Assembly: GCA_965199945.1 (NCBI GenBank)
Contig: OZ241354.1
Coordinates: 1,426,001 to 1,490,000, forward strand
Direction of reading: 5' to 3'
Origin: VXYL01 sp965199945
GTDB lineage: Bacteria > Pseudomonadota > Gammaproteobacteria > Pseudomonadales > Azotimanducaceae
DNA: 64,000 bases
The notes under the pieces: generated by a model
Databases searched by the model: none
Seen by the model: only the letters and a program-made list of their open reading frames with translations
What the model was told of the DNA's origin: nothing
Made by a program: the position numbers and the translations under genes
In this document: positions 1 to 8,442 of the stretch, one piece after another
Layout: each line of letters starts with the position of its first letter
How positions within the stretch are numbered: position 1 is the stretch's first letter

Positions 1-28
1 CATCCGCATTGTGCCGCAGCCGAAGTAG
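1..28 (+). CDS. possible 3' end of an upstream gene (partial)
   Basis: One forward frame reads IRIVPQPK and then stops at TAG 26-28, 20 bases before the acyl-CoA dehydrogenase start. The short spacing fits the last codons of an upstream gene in the same operon. Too little is present to name it, and the reading could be chance. Confidence 0.25.
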
Positions 29-48
29 CCACTAACGGAGCGCATAAC

Positions 49-1275
49 ATGGACTTGGAATACAGCCCCGAGCACCAGGCGTTCCGCGACGAGGTGCGCG
101 GCTTCCTCGCCGAACACAAGCACAAGGCGCCCACCGCCAAGCCGCCGGTGCCCGGCCAGCCGCCGAACTCGGCGAAGGCCTGGCAGCAACTGCTGATCGA
201 GCACGGCTACGCGGCGCGCACCATCCCCCGGGAGTACGGCGGCTACGGCGCCGAACCGGACATCCTGAAGTCGCGCATCATCGCCGAGGAGTTCGCCCGC
301 GCCCGGGTTCCGCCGGGGCACTCCGGCGACAACCGGCTGGTGCCGACGGTCCTGGAACTTGGCACCGAGGAGCAGAAGCGGTGGCTGGTGCCGCCGTCGG
401 TGCGCGGCGAGATGTCCTGGTGCCAAGGCTATTCGGAACCGGGCTCGGGCTCGGACCTGGCCTCGCTCTCCACCAAGGCGGAGCTCGACGGCGACGAATG
501 GGTCATCAACGGCCAGAAGATCTGGACTTCCGGCGCCCGCACCGCGGACATGATGTTCTGCCTGGTGCGCACGGAGCCGGACGCGCCGAAGCACAACGGC
601 ATCAGCTATCTGGTCTTCTCCATGGACACCCCCGGCATTGACGTGCGCCCCTTGGTGACCATGACCGGCGACGCCTTCTTCAACGAGGTCTTCTTCACCG
701 ATGTGCGCGTGCCGAAGGACCAGATCATCGGCAAGCGCGGCGAGGGGTGGTTCGTCGCCAACACGACGCTGCGCTACGAGCGCGGCGGCCTAGGCGATCC
801 GAACGAGGCGGAGAACCGCTTCAACCGCATCGTGGACATCATGGAGAAGGAAACCGTCAACGGCGAACGGTTGATCGACAACCCGGTCTACCGCGACCGC
901 CTGCTGAAGCTCCAAGGGCGGATTCTCGCCATGAAGTTCAACGGCATGCGCGTGCTCTCACACAACATCAAGGGCGAAGAGCCGGGCCTTGCGCGCTGGA
1001 TCGTGAAGCTGAACGGCTGCGAGCTCAACCACGTGATGGCGGAACTGGCGATCGACGTGCTCGGCGAACTCGGCCTGCTCTACGACGGCAGCCCGTACCT
1101 GCGCGACGCCGGTTTCTGGCAGGCCCGCTACATGCTCGACCTCGGCCTCGTCATCGGCGGCGGCACCGCGCAGATTCAGAAGAATATGATCGGCGAGCGG
1201 GCGCTCGGCTTGCCGAAGGAGCCGAAGGCGGCAGAACCGCCGAAACTGCAGGCCGCTGGCGCTGCGGGAGCGTAG
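49..1275 (+). CDS. acyl-CoA dehydrogenase (first of an adjacent pair)
   Basis: FAD-dependent alpha,beta-desaturation of an acyl-CoA in the cytoplasm, with electrons passed to electron-transfer flavoprotein (EtfAB lies at 36.3-38.1 kb). The 408-aa protein shows the family order. A helical N-terminus (YSPEHQAFRDEVRGF) is followed by the central flavin/substrate motif YSEPGSGSDLASL near residue 128 and GQKIWTSGA, then a C-terminal helical domain with GGGTAQIQKNMIGERALGL. A Pro/Ala/Lys-rich tail follows. GGAG lies about 8 bases before the ATG. The second dehydrogenase starts 4 bases after the stop, so the two are surely co-transcribed. Adjacent unequal dehydrogenases of this kind often form heteromers, for example the steroid-catabolic FadE pairs of actinobacteria. 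The substrate cannot be read from sequence. Confidence 0.93.
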   Translation: MDLEYSPEHQAFRDEVRGFLAEHKHKAPTAKPPVPGQPPNSAKAWQQLLIEHGYAARTIPREYGGYGAEPDILKSRIIAEEFARARVPPGHSGDNRLVPTVLELGTEEQKRWLVPPSVRGEMSWCQGYSEPGSGSDLASLSTKAELDGDEWVINGQKIWTSGARTADMMFCLVRTEPDAPKHNGISYLVFSMDTPGIDVRPLVTMTGDAFFNEVFFTDVRVPKDQIIGKRGEGWFVANTTLRYERGGLGDPNEAENRFNRIVDIMEKETVNGERLIDNPVYRDRLLKLQGRILAMKFNGMRVLSHNIKGEEPGLARWIVKLNGCELNHVMAELAIDVLGELGLLYDGSPYLRDAGFWQARYMLDLGLVIGGGTAQIQKNMIGERALGLPKEPKAAEPPKLQAAGAAGA

Positions 1276-1279
1276 CGGC

Positions 1280-2359
1280 ATGGACTTCGCACTGAACGAC
1301 GAGCAGCGGATGCTGCAGGACAGCATCGCCGGCTATCTGGAGACCGGCTGCGCGCTGGACCGAGTGCGCGCCGTGGCCGAAGCTGGCGAAGCGCGCGCGG
1401 ACGAGGTCTGGCGCGGTCTGGCCGATCTCGGCGCCCATGCCGTGCTGATCCCCGAAGACTACGGCGGCGTTGGCTTGGGTCTCCTCGAAGCAGCGCTCAT
1501 TGCCGAGGCGCTAGGCGGCGCGGTGGCGCCGGTGCCCTATGTGGCGTCGTCGGTGATGGCGCCGATCGCGTTGGCGGCTGCCGGCAGCGAGCGCCAGAAG
1601 GAAGAGTGGCTGCCGCGCATCGCCGCCGGCGAGGCGGTGTTCGGCGTCGGCGTGACGGAACAGATCGGACGCCGCGAGACGGACGGCGTTCGCGTGGAGG
1701 GCGACGCGCTGCACGGCAAGGCGATGTTCGTGCTCGACGGCGTGGATGCCGACCGCCTGATCGTCGCCGCCGGCGACGCGCTCTATCTGGCGGACGCCGC
1801 CAGGGCCGAGACGACCAAGCTCAAGACCATCGACCGCACGCGCACCGTCGCCGAGACCGTATTCGACGGCACGCCAGCGGAACTGCTGCCCGGCAGCGCC
1901 GACAGCCGCGAACCGCTGCTCGAAGCCATCGACGCCGGGCGCATCATGCTCGCCGCCGACACCTTGGGCGCAGCGCAGACGATGCTCGACAAGGCCGTCG
2001 CCTACGCCAAGGAACGCCGCCAGTTCAACCGCGTGATCGGCTCCTTCCAAGCGGTGAAGCACATGTGCGCGGAGATGGCAGCGGAGCTGGAGCCGTGCCG
2101 GTCGCTGGTCTGGTACGCCGCCCATGCCTACCGCGCGATCCCCGAAGAGGGCCGGCTGATGGCCTGCCAAGCCAAGGCCCACCTGGCCGAGGTCGGCAAG
2201 TTCGTCGCCCGCAAAGCCACCGAAGTCCACGGCGGCATGGGCATCACCGATCTGCTCGGCCTGCACTACTGGTTCAAGCGCATCGGCTTCAACCGCCAAC
2301 TCCTCGGCGCCCCGGAACTCGTGCGCGAGGAAGCCGCACGGGTGCAGGAGTGGGTCTGA
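1280..2359 (+). CDS. acyl-CoA dehydrogenase (second of an adjacent pair)
   Basis: A 359-aa flavoprotein dehydrogenase, shorter and more divergent than its upstream neighbour. The N-terminal domain (DFALNDEQRMLQDSIAGYL), YGGVGLGLLE, the helical region KERRQFNRVIGSFQAVKH and the C-terminal motif EVHGGMGITDLLGLHYWFKR are all recognisable. The usual GSGSD stretch of the middle domain is replaced by a degenerate sequence around VTEQIGRRETDG. This is typical of the partner subunit in heteromeric acyl-CoA dehydrogenases, which may lack a complete flavin site. It begins 4 bases after the first gene. Pairing with that gene is inferred from adjacency and this asymmetry. Confidence 0.9.
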   Translation: MDFALNDEQRMLQDSIAGYLETGCALDRVRAVAEAGEARADEVWRGLADLGAHAVLIPEDYGGVGLGLLEAALIAEALGGAVAPVPYVASSVMAPIALAAAGSERQKEEWLPRIAAGEAVFGVGVTEQIGRRETDGVRVEGDALHGKAMFVLDGVDADRLIVAAGDALYLADAARAETTKLKTIDRTRTVAETVFDGTPAELLPGSADSREPLLEAIDAGRIMLAADTLGAAQTMLDKAVAYAKERRQFNRVIGSFQAVKHMCAEMAAELEPCRSLVWYAAHAYRAIPEEGRLMACQAKAHLAEVGKFVARKATEVHGGMGITDLLGLHYWFKRIGFNRQLLGAPELVREEAARVQEWV

Positions 2360-2635
2360 GGCGGGCATAGCGGCCTTGGCGTCGAGCCTAGGCCAGAAGC
2401 CGCGAGAGACTCCTAAGCGGGGCGGGCTCGCCTCGCTTGCGGCCGTCGCCGTCCGCAATCGCAAAAAGGCCGACATCGGCACCATTGACGCGCCGAGGCC
2501 GCGCCTCGACTCCGCCAAGCGGTCGCGCCGATTGATACCCCTGATTTTCAGCTTGCCAGCTTGCTGCCGTGGACAACTGGTTGGATAATCAATGCACAAG
2601 CTGTGAGTGTTCATCGGGGTTCATCGGGAGAAGCC

Positions 2636-3337
2636 ATGCGCGGTTGGATGTGGGCGCTGCCACTGTTGCTGGTCTTTCCGGCGAACGCCGAGCGCGTCGT
2701 GCGGGTGAAGGACGGCGACAGTCTGGTCGTTGTTTCCGGCAATCGGCAGGTGGATGTGCGGCTGGCGGACATCGACGCCCCGGAGCATGGCCAGCGGCGG
2801 GGCGGGGAAGCGCGCACCGCGCTGCGTTCCCTGGTCGAAGGCAAGGACGTGCAGCTGCAGCTCCACGGCGGCGACGCCTACCGCAGGATCATCGCCCGCG
2901 TTTTCGTCGACGGCGTGGACGTCAACGCCGCGATGGTCTCCGCCGGCCTGGCTTGGGTGAACCAGGCGTTCAATCCCGATCCGGCTCTGGTCGTGTTCGC
3001 GGAAAAGGCCCGCGCCGAACGTCGCGGCCTATGGGCCGATGCCAAGCCCATGCCGCCTTGGGAGTGGCGCAGGGCCTGCCGTGGCAGCGGCGCCCGCCCG
3101 GAGTGCCGCGGCAGCATGGAAGGCCGCGCCCGCGCGCCAAGGGCGAGCGCGCCCAGAGCGACGCGGTCAATCGCCAGCCTGCGCCTGCCCCGGGTCCGCT
3201 GCGGCAGCAAGCGCTACTGCCGCGAAATGACCAACTGCGCCGAAGCCGTCGCCTTCCTGCGGCAGTGCCGCGCACCCATGGACGGCGACAAGGACGGCGT
3301 CCCCTGCGAGCAAGTCGCCTGCAAGGGATACCGCTGA
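2636..3337 (+). CDS. secreted thermonuclease-like protein with excalibur domain
   Basis: A 233-aa exported nuclease-family protein. ATG 2636 is chosen because the residues that follow (MRGWMWALPLLLVFPANA) form a clear signal peptide. An in-frame start at 2561 would bury it. The staphylococcal-nuclease fold follows: VRVKDGDSLVV, then VDVRLADIDAPEHGQ with the family Arg/Asp, GEARTALRSL, and AYRRIIARVFVDG with the second Arg. After an Arg-rich linker the last 45 residues are Cys-rich and end in DGDKDGVPCE, the calcium-binding excalibur signature. Such proteins degrade extracellular nucleic acid. It has no obvious operon partner. Confidence 0.85.
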   Translation: MRGWMWALPLLLVFPANAERVVRVKDGDSLVVVSGNRQVDVRLADIDAPEHGQRRGGEARTALRSLVEGKDVQLQLHGGDAYRRIIARVFVDGVDVNAAMVSAGLAWVNQAFNPDPALVVFAEKARAERRGLWADAKPMPPWEWRRACRGSGARPECRGSMEGRARAPRASAPRATRSIASLRLPRVRCGSKRYCREMTNCAEAVAFLRQCRAPMDGDKDGVPCEQVACKGYR

Positions 3338-3422
3338 GAGCAACCTGCGTCTCGCTTGAGCGGTGGTTCCGCTCCTCGGCCGCGGCTATGATCCGTGCGA
3401 TCCAATCCTTGCGGTCAAGCCA

Positions 3423-4166
3423 ATGCCGGGAATGCAAACTCGCCTGCCGCTGACCGCAGAGCCGCCCAAACAGACGCCCTCGGGCCGGCGCTCGCCCCGC
3501 GGCACGGCCACTTCGGCGCTCGTGGTCTCCGCCCATGTCGGCACCAACGCGGACGTCTTTCCGCAAGTGCTGGGCCTCCATGTGCCAGGAGGCGCGCGCA
3601 TTGCGGACGTCACGTACGGCAAGGGCGTTTTCTGGCGGAAGGTCCAAGAGGACGACTACGACTTGCTGGCGACGGACATCGCCACGGGCGTCGACTGTCG
3701 AGCACTCCCGTACGGCGCAACAACGCTGGACGCGGTGGTGTTCGCCCCGCCCTACATGGAGGGCTTCTTCCGCAGCGGGGGGAACACCACCAAGGCTGGC
3801 GAGGGAACGCACAACACGTTTCGCGACCACTACTCCAATGGCGACGAGCAGCCCCAAGACGGGCGCAAGAAGTGGCACGCCGCAGTGCTGGAACTCTACG
3901 TCGACGGCGGCAGGGAAGCGTGGCGCGTGCTGAAGAAGAAGGGCACGCTCATCGTGAAGTGCCAGGACGAGGTGAGCACGAACAGGCAGAACCTAACGCA
4001 CGTCGAGATCATCAACGCATACGCGGACCTCGGCTTCCACTGCAAGGACCTGTTCGTCGTCGTTCGCCCCAATCGTCCCGGCGTGAGCCGGATCATGAAG
4101 CAGGTTCACGCGCGCAAGAACCACTCGTACTTCTTGGTCTTCACCAAGGCCCTGGCCCTTCAATAG
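3423..4166 (+). CDS. putative DNA methylase (SAM-dependent, APPY motif)
   Basis: A 247-aa protein resembling the N6-adenine/N4-cytosine class of DNA methyltransferases. A glycine-rich SAM-binding motif (ADVTYGKGVFW, near residue 60) precedes a catalytic-type motif VVFAPPYMEGFF, comparable to the usual (D/N)PPY, with Ala in the first position. KKKGTLIVKCQDE and a C-terminal RKNHSYFLVFTK strand complete a Rossmann methylase pattern. ATG 3423 is preferred, but an in-frame GTG at 3363 is possible. There is no restriction enzyme or specificity subunit beside it, so it is an orphan, perhaps phage-derived. RNA or another substrate cannot be excluded. Confidence 0.6.
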   Translation: MPGMQTRLPLTAEPPKQTPSGRRSPRGTATSALVVSAHVGTNADVFPQVLGLHVPGGARIADVTYGKGVFWRKVQEDDYDLLATDIATGVDCRALPYGATTLDAVVFAPPYMEGFFRSGGNTTKAGEGTHNTFRDHYSNGDEQPQDGRKKWHAAVLELYVDGGREAWRVLKKKGTLIVKCQDEVSTNRQNLTHVEIINAYADLGFHCKDLFVVVRPNRPGVSRIMKQVHARKNHSYFLVFTKALALQ

Positions 4167-4229
4167 CTTCGTTCACTTACGTTTGGGATCCCTTCGCACC
4201 GGCTAAGTCCCTCGCACCGCGCCGACCCG

Positions 4230-4646
4230 CTACCCCTTCGGCAGTCTCGCCGTAGCCGTGCCGAAGACGCGGGTTTCACCGGCTTCGTTGGTGACGGTGA
4301 TGTCGATTTCGACAGTGCCGGCGTCTTCGTCCACGTCGGTGACGACGCCGGTGATGTCGTGGCGGTGGTCGACCAGCACCGGGGCGCGGAACACCGTGTC
4401 GATGGCGACGATTTCCGCATCCGGCGCCCAGCGGTGGATCATGGCGCCGAGGAAGCCTTGGCTCATCACGCCGGGCACGATGGCGCCGGGCAGGCCTTCC
4501 TTGCGCGCACCGTCGTGGTCGGTGAAGCGCGGGGTGTCCCAGCCGACGTGCTTGCCGAAGCGCCGCGTGGCGTCGATGCTGGTGTCCGGCACGAAGCTCG
4601 GCAACTCGCCGCCGAACTCCACGTCGGCGATGGTCTTCACTGTCAC
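4230..4646 (-). CDS. MaoC-like dehydratase subunit
   Basis: A 138-aa hot-dog-fold protein related to (R)-specific enoyl-CoA hydratases. It starts at GTG 4646, which overlaps the TGA of the upstream hydratase-like gene in a GTGA junction, indicating translational coupling. Recognisable segments are WDTPRFTDHDGARKEGLPG, AIVPGVMSQGFLGAMIHRW and a C-terminal strand pair ending TRVFGTATARLPKG. The family D-x-N-P-x-H catalytic motif reads D-T-P-R-F here, so the His is not seen in the usual place. Together with the preceding gene it probably forms a heteromeric hydratase, as in the steroid-catabolic ChsH1-ChsH2 enzyme. That role is inferred. Confidence 0.8.
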   Translation of the reverse strand: MTVKTIADVEFGGELPSFVPDTSIDATRRFGKHVGWDTPRFTDHDGARKEGLPGAIVPGVMSQGFLGAMIHRWAPDAEIVAIDTVFRAPVLVDHRHDITGVVTDVDEDAGTVEIDITVTNEAGETRVFGTATARLPKG

Positions 4647-5116
4647 TTGATCTTCTCCCGAATCACGGTCCTGGTGTCTGCGTTGGCGACGTGGGTGTCC
4701 TGGTCGTAGAGCTCCATGCGCGTGACGAGGAACACCATGCGCCCGGAACGTCCGGTCTTGGTGTAGATGTCGTGCAGATGGCTGCGCCCGGTGAGCGTCG
4801 CGCCATGGCGCACGGGCGCCTTCCACTCGACGCCCTTGCCAGCGTCCATGCCCATGCCGCCGAGATTGGGGAAGTCGGACGGCATGCTGCGCCCGCCCAC
4901 CAGCGTGGAGACGAAGGTCGGCGGCGCTTGGAAGTCCGGATGCTCGGGATCGGTGAAGCGCGGCGCGGTCTCGCCGCAGACCTTGGCGTATTCGGCGAAG
5001 CGCGCGCCGTCGATCTCGAAGGTCACCTCGTCGAACTCGCGGTTCAGAAAGCGCTCGCGCAGTTTCAAGATGTCCTCGTCGACGGCTTCGTCGTCGACGG
5101 CCTGCTGTTCTGCCAT
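4643..5116 (-). CDS. FAS1-like/MaoC N-terminal-type dehydratase subunit
   Basis: A 157-aa protein of the dehydratase family that usually forms the N-terminal half of two-domain MaoC proteins. Typical features are FEIDGARFAEYAKVCGETAPRFTDPEH and FQAPPTFVSTLVGG, then a hot-dog core (VRHGATLTGRSHLHDIYTKT). ATG 5116 has AAGGAG about 6 bases upstream. The gene overlaps the second MaoC gene by 4 bases. It therefore supplies one half of a split hydratase acting on enoyl-CoA esters in the cytoplasm. The first about 20 residues are acidic and unlike the family. Its upstream neighbour on the same strand is the PHP gene, 32 bases away. Confidence 0.8.
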   Translation of the reverse strand: MAEQQAVDDEAVDEDILKLRERFLNREFDEVTFEIDGARFAEYAKVCGETAPRFTDPEHPDFQAPPTFVSTLVGGRSMPSDFPNLGGMGMDAGKGVEWKAPVRHGATLTGRSHLHDIYTKTGRSGRMVFLVTRMELYDQDTHVANADTRTVIREKIK

Positions 5117-5148
5117 TGGCTGCTCCTTAGTCCTTGTCGGTGGGTGCG

Positions 5149-5778
5149 TCAGTCGGCGCGGGGGATGGCGGCGAACTCCTCGGCCTCGAGCGCCTCCACG
5201 AGGGCGGCTTCGGTCGGCACCGCGGCCGGAAACTCGGTCGCGCAGCGCCCGATGTGGCTGACGATGTGCGAGTCGCTGCCGCCGATGCCGAGATAGCCGA
5301 GGTCCTCCGCCATGGCCTTGGCCACGGCGTCTTCGTCGCCCCGGCTGCCGCCGTTGTGTATCTCGACGATGCGCACGCCCTTCGGCACGCCGTGTTCGGC
5401 GAGATGCGCGGACATGCCCACGCGCGGTCGGCCGGGGTGGCAGGGGGCGGCGATGGCGTGGTTCGCGTTGCAGTGTTCGATGACCTCCTCTAGGCGCAGG
5501 CCGATGCGCGTGAAGTCGAAGGTCTTGTAGAGCGCTTCGGTGACGCCGAACACGAGTACATGGCCGTATTCCGTCTCGACCTCCGCGCCCTTGAGGATCG
5601 TCAGGCCGTGCTTGCTCGCGAGGCCGCCGTAGTCCGACTCGAAGTCGAACTGGCGGTGTTCGGTGAGCACGAAGCCGTCGATGGGGATGTCGCGGCTGCG
5701 TATCCACTGGCAGTAGTTCTGCACCTTGGCGCGCCCGTCGTCGGACTTGATCGAGTGCGTGTGGAGGTCGAGGATCAT
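5149..5778 (-). CDS. PHP-domain metal-dependent hydrolase
   Basis: A 209-aa PHP-superfamily protein. The metal-binding pattern is clear: LDLHTHSIKSDDGR at the N-terminus, VLTEHRQF, ILKGAEVETEYGHVLVFG, IAAPCHPGRPR and C-terminal IGGSDSHIVSHIGRC. Members hydrolyse phosphoesters, for example histidinol phosphate or nucleotide products. The substrate is unknown here. Its ATG overlaps the TGA of coaE by 4 bases (5775-5778), so the two are co-translated. The trailing residues ALVEALEAEEFAAIPRAD are a common PHP C-terminal helix. Confidence 0.85.
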   Translation of the reverse strand: MILDLHTHSIKSDDGRAKVQNYCQWIRSRDIPIDGFVLTEHRQFDFESDYGGLASKHGLTILKGAEVETEYGHVLVFGVTEALYKTFDFTRIGLRLEEVIEHCNANHAIAAPCHPGRPRVGMSAHLAEHGVPKGVRIVEIHNGGSRGDEDAVAKAMAEDLGYLGIGGSDSHIVSHIGRCATEFPAAVPTEAALVEALEAEEFAAIPRAD

Positions 5779-6377
5779 GCTGCGTTGCTCTCCAAGCGCC
5801 GCCACTCGTCGTCGAGACGGGCCACGAGCGCGGCTTGGTCGCCGGCGTTGTCGATCACGACGTGGGCATTGGCGGTTCGCTCGTCGTTGGAAATCTGCGC
5901 GTCGATGCGCGCTTGGACGGCGGAGGCGTCGATGCCGTCCCGGGCGCAGGCCCGCGCCACGGCAACCGCCGGTTCCACCACGACGGCCCACGTCTCGTCC
6001 ACTTCGCGCTGCCAGCCGGCTTCGATCAGGACCGCCGCCTCCAGCACGACGACTGCCGCGCCAGCGCCTTTCGCCTCGGCGACTTCCGCCTTCGCCATGC
6101 TCAGGATCTGCGGCCAGACGATGTTCGTCAGCCGCTTCAGCGCGCCTGGATCGCTGAAGACCTTGCCGCCGAGCGCCTTGCGGTCGATCTCGCCGTCCGC
6201 CCCCACGACATCTTGGCCGAACTCGGCGACGACCTTGGCGAATGCCGGGCGCGTGCGCTCGTAGGCGCGGTGGCCGAGCTTGTCGGCGTCGATGACCACC
6301 GCACCCCGCGTGGCGAGATGCCGCGCCGCGGTGGATTTGCCGGAAGCGATCCCTCCAGTGAGGCCGATGACGATCAA
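5775..6377 (-). CDS. coaE: dephospho-CoA kinase
   Basis: Catalyses the last step of coenzyme A synthesis, ATP-dependent phosphorylation of dephospho-CoA, in the cytoplasm. The 200-aa length is normal. The P-loop GLTGGIASGKST is at residues 5-16, followed by VVIDADKLGHRAYE with the substrate-binding Asp. PLASMAKAEV-type helices and the LIEAGWQREVDETWAVVV segment match the family. It lies 56 bases downstream of dnaG on the same strand and overlaps the PHP gene. A CoA-synthesis enzyme fits a neighbourhood rich in CoA-ester metabolism, but it is a housekeeping gene. Confidence 0.96.
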   Translation of the reverse strand: MIVIGLTGGIASGKSTAARHLATRGAVVIDADKLGHRAYERTRPAFAKVVAEFGQDVVGADGEIDRKALGGKVFSDPGALKRLTNIVWPQILSMAKAEVAEAKGAGAAVVVLEAAVLIEAGWQREVDETWAVVVEPAVAVARACARDGIDASAVQARIDAQISNDERTANAHVVIDNAGDQAALVARLDDEWRRLESNAA

Positions 6378-6433
6378 TGCGCTGGCACCCTTGGCAGCAA
6401 ACGCACGATTCTAGCGAGTTGCAGGGCGCGTCA

Positions 6434-8281
6434 CTAGCGTTGTGTCGCCGCTGTCGCCGCTCTTCCAGCAACCGGCCCAGCAACCGGCGCCTGCGGTTCG
6501 TGCTCCTCGCTCGCCAGCGTCGATGCCGGCGGCGGGCGGCGGATGGCAGCGCGCTTGGCCTCGGCGAAACGCTTGAGATCTTCCTTCGAGTCGCTTTGCA
6601 GCACAGCCTCGAGTTGCACCGCGGCAGCGCGGTCGTCTTGCGCTGCGCGCAGAAAGCGGAGTGCGCCCGTGCGGAAATCGTCGGCCAGCGCCGCTTCGCC
6701 CAACAGCGCAGCGGCTGCCGCGAGACGTGCGATTTCGGCGTGGACCTCTTCGCCGACGAAGCGGCCGAGCAGCGCGGCGGTGTCGGCCTCGGGCTGGCTG
6801 GCCAGATATCCCACGACGATGCCGAGCGTCGAGCCGTCGCGGGTCTCAAGAACGAGCCGTTGCCGTGTATCGTCGTCCAGGCGCCGCAGCAGATGCGGAT
6901 GCTTGACGAGCAGACCGAGCAGCCGCTGGCCCAACCGCGACGGATGCGCAGCGCCGTGCCGGCCGCTGTTGGCGCGAGCCAGGCCGGCGCCTTCGCGCAG
7001 CCGCTGCTCCAAGACTTGGGGATCGGCGTGGCTGAGACGCGCCAGATCGGCGATGAGCACGTCGCGCAAGGCGCCGGTCGGCAGCCGGGCGATGTGCGGC
7101 AGCGCCAGGTCGCAGAGCAGGGCGCGGCCGTCGACGGCCGCCATGTCAAGTCCGGCCCGCAGGTGGTCGAGAAAATACGTCGCCACCGGCGTCGCGTTCT
7201 CGATCAGCTTGAGAAACCGCTCTGCGCCGTGGCGCCGCACCAGCGAGTCAGGGTCTTCGCCGTCGGGCAGAAACGCGAAGCGCAGTTGGCGGCCGGAGGA
7301 GAGGGCGGGGAAGGCCGCGTCCACCGCTTTCCACGCCGCGGCGCGACCGGCGTCGTCGCCGTCGAAGCAGCACGTCACGACGTCGATGCGATGTTGGAAC
7401 AAGCGGTCGAAGTGTGCGCTGCCGATGGCCGTTCCGAGGGTGGCCACTGCATTGTCGAAGCCGTGCTGGGCCAAGGCCAGCACGTCCATGTAGCCCTCCA
7501 CGACCACCACGCTGTCGAGACGGCCCTTGGCTTGGCGCGCCTCGAAGAGGCCGTACAGCTCGCGGCCCTTGCTGAAGTGCGCCGTGTCCGGCGAGTTGAG
7601 GTACTTCGGCCCGCCGCCAGCGGGCGTCGCGTCGCCGAAGATCCGCCCGCCGAAGCCGATGACGCGCCCGCGGGTATTGCGAATGGGGAAGACGATGCGC
7701 TCCCGGAAACGATCGTAGGTGCGCCCGCGTTCGTTCTTCGCCAAGAGGCCAGCGTCGACCAGCTTGGCTTCGCCGTGGGATCCAAGCGCGGTCTTGATCC
7801 GATCCCATCCTCCAGGCGCCAAGCCAACGGCGAAGCGCTCGAGGACCTCAGCGCCCAGCCCGCGTTCGCGCAGGTAGGCTTGGGCTTGTTTCCCAGTGGC
7901 TGGTTCGTCGAGCCACTTCCCATAGCGTGCGGCGGCGGCCTCGAGCAGGTCGTAGACGCTGGTGTCGACCTTCGGCCCGCTGCCGCGTTCCCGGGGCACC
8001 TCCAGGCCGGCCAACGCCGCCAACGATTCCACGGCTTCCGGGAAGGTCAGGCCGTCGAGTTCCATCAGGAAACCGAGACTCGTGCCGTGGGCGCCGCAGC
8101 CGAAGCAATGGTAGCCGTCCGCGTAGACGTGGAAGGACGGCGTCTTCTCCTGGTGGAAGGGGCACAGGCCGGTGTACCGGTTGCCGACCCGCCGCAGTTC
8201 CACGCGACGGCCGATCACCTCGGCGGGATCGATGCGCTCGATCAGCGTGTTGATGAAGGACTGCGGAATCTTGCCAGCCAT
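6434..8281 (-). CDS. dnaG: DNA primase
   Basis: Synthesises RNA primers for replication together with the DnaB helicase. The 615-aa protein has the CHC2 zinc ribbon near residues 40-65 (CPFHQEKTPSFHVY, then HCFGCGAHG). The primase core follows (YLRERGLGAEVLERFAVGLA, FRERIVFPIRNTRGRVIGFGGR). The Toprim domain carries VVVEGYMDVLALAQHG and CFDGDDAGRAAAWKA with the metal-binding acidic residues. The C-terminal helicase-binding region is divergent. It sits in the usual bacterial rpsU-yqeY-dnaG order, but rpoD does not follow. A strong hairpin lies in the gap upstream of it. Confidence 0.97.
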   Translation of the reverse strand: MAGKIPQSFINTLIERIDPAEVIGRRVELRRVGNRYTGLCPFHQEKTPSFHVYADGYHCFGCGAHGTSLGFLMELDGLTFPEAVESLAALAGLEVPRERGSGPKVDTSVYDLLEAAAARYGKWLDEPATGKQAQAYLRERGLGAEVLERFAVGLAPGGWDRIKTALGSHGEAKLVDAGLLAKNERGRTYDRFRERIVFPIRNTRGRVIGFGGRIFGDATPAGGGPKYLNSPDTAHFSKGRELYGLFEARQAKGRLDSVVVVEGYMDVLALAQHGFDNAVATLGTAIGSAHFDRLFQHRIDVVTCCFDGDDAGRAAAWKAVDAAFPALSSGRQLRFAFLPDGEDPDSLVRRHGAERFLKLIENATPVATYFLDHLRAGLDMAAVDGRALLCDLALPHIARLPTGALRDVLIADLARLSHADPQVLEQRLREGAGLARANSGRHGAAHPSRLGQRLLGLLVKHPHLLRRLDDDTRQRLVLETRDGSTLGIVVGYLASQPEADTAALLGRFVGEEVHAEIARLAAAAALLGEAALADDFRTGALRFLRAAQDDRAAAVQLEAVLQSDSKEDLKRFAEAKRAAIRRPPPASTLASEEHEPQAPVAGPVAGRAATAATQR

Positions 8282-8408
8282 GGATGGCGAGCATAGTCCG
8301 ACGGCGGGTGGATTGTCGCGTGGCGAGCCGTCGGAGTCGGCGTGAGAGCCTGCAACGCCGCCCCGGTCAGTACTTAGGGCAAAGCCGTTGCGAGGGGCGT
8401 ATCGTGAC

Positions 8409-8432
8409 GCGCCGCTCGCCGGCGAGTGGCGC
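8409..8432. terminator. hairpin between yqeY and dnaG
   Basis: A 24-base near-perfect palindrome (GCGCCGCTCGCC followed by GGCGAGTGGCGC) lies just after the yqeY stop and 128 bases before dnaG. There is no U-tract on either side. It could weaken read-through or stabilise RNA ends, as intercistronic hairpins do in rpsU-dnaG-rpoD type operons. That function is inferred. Confidence 0.4.
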
Positions 8433-8442
8433 GGCCGAGCGC

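Noticed and set aside
6377..8296. Long plus-strand open frame opposite dnaG
   Set aside because: It is the mirror frame of dnaG; GC-rich codon use creates such antisense frames. No family motif is seen in it.
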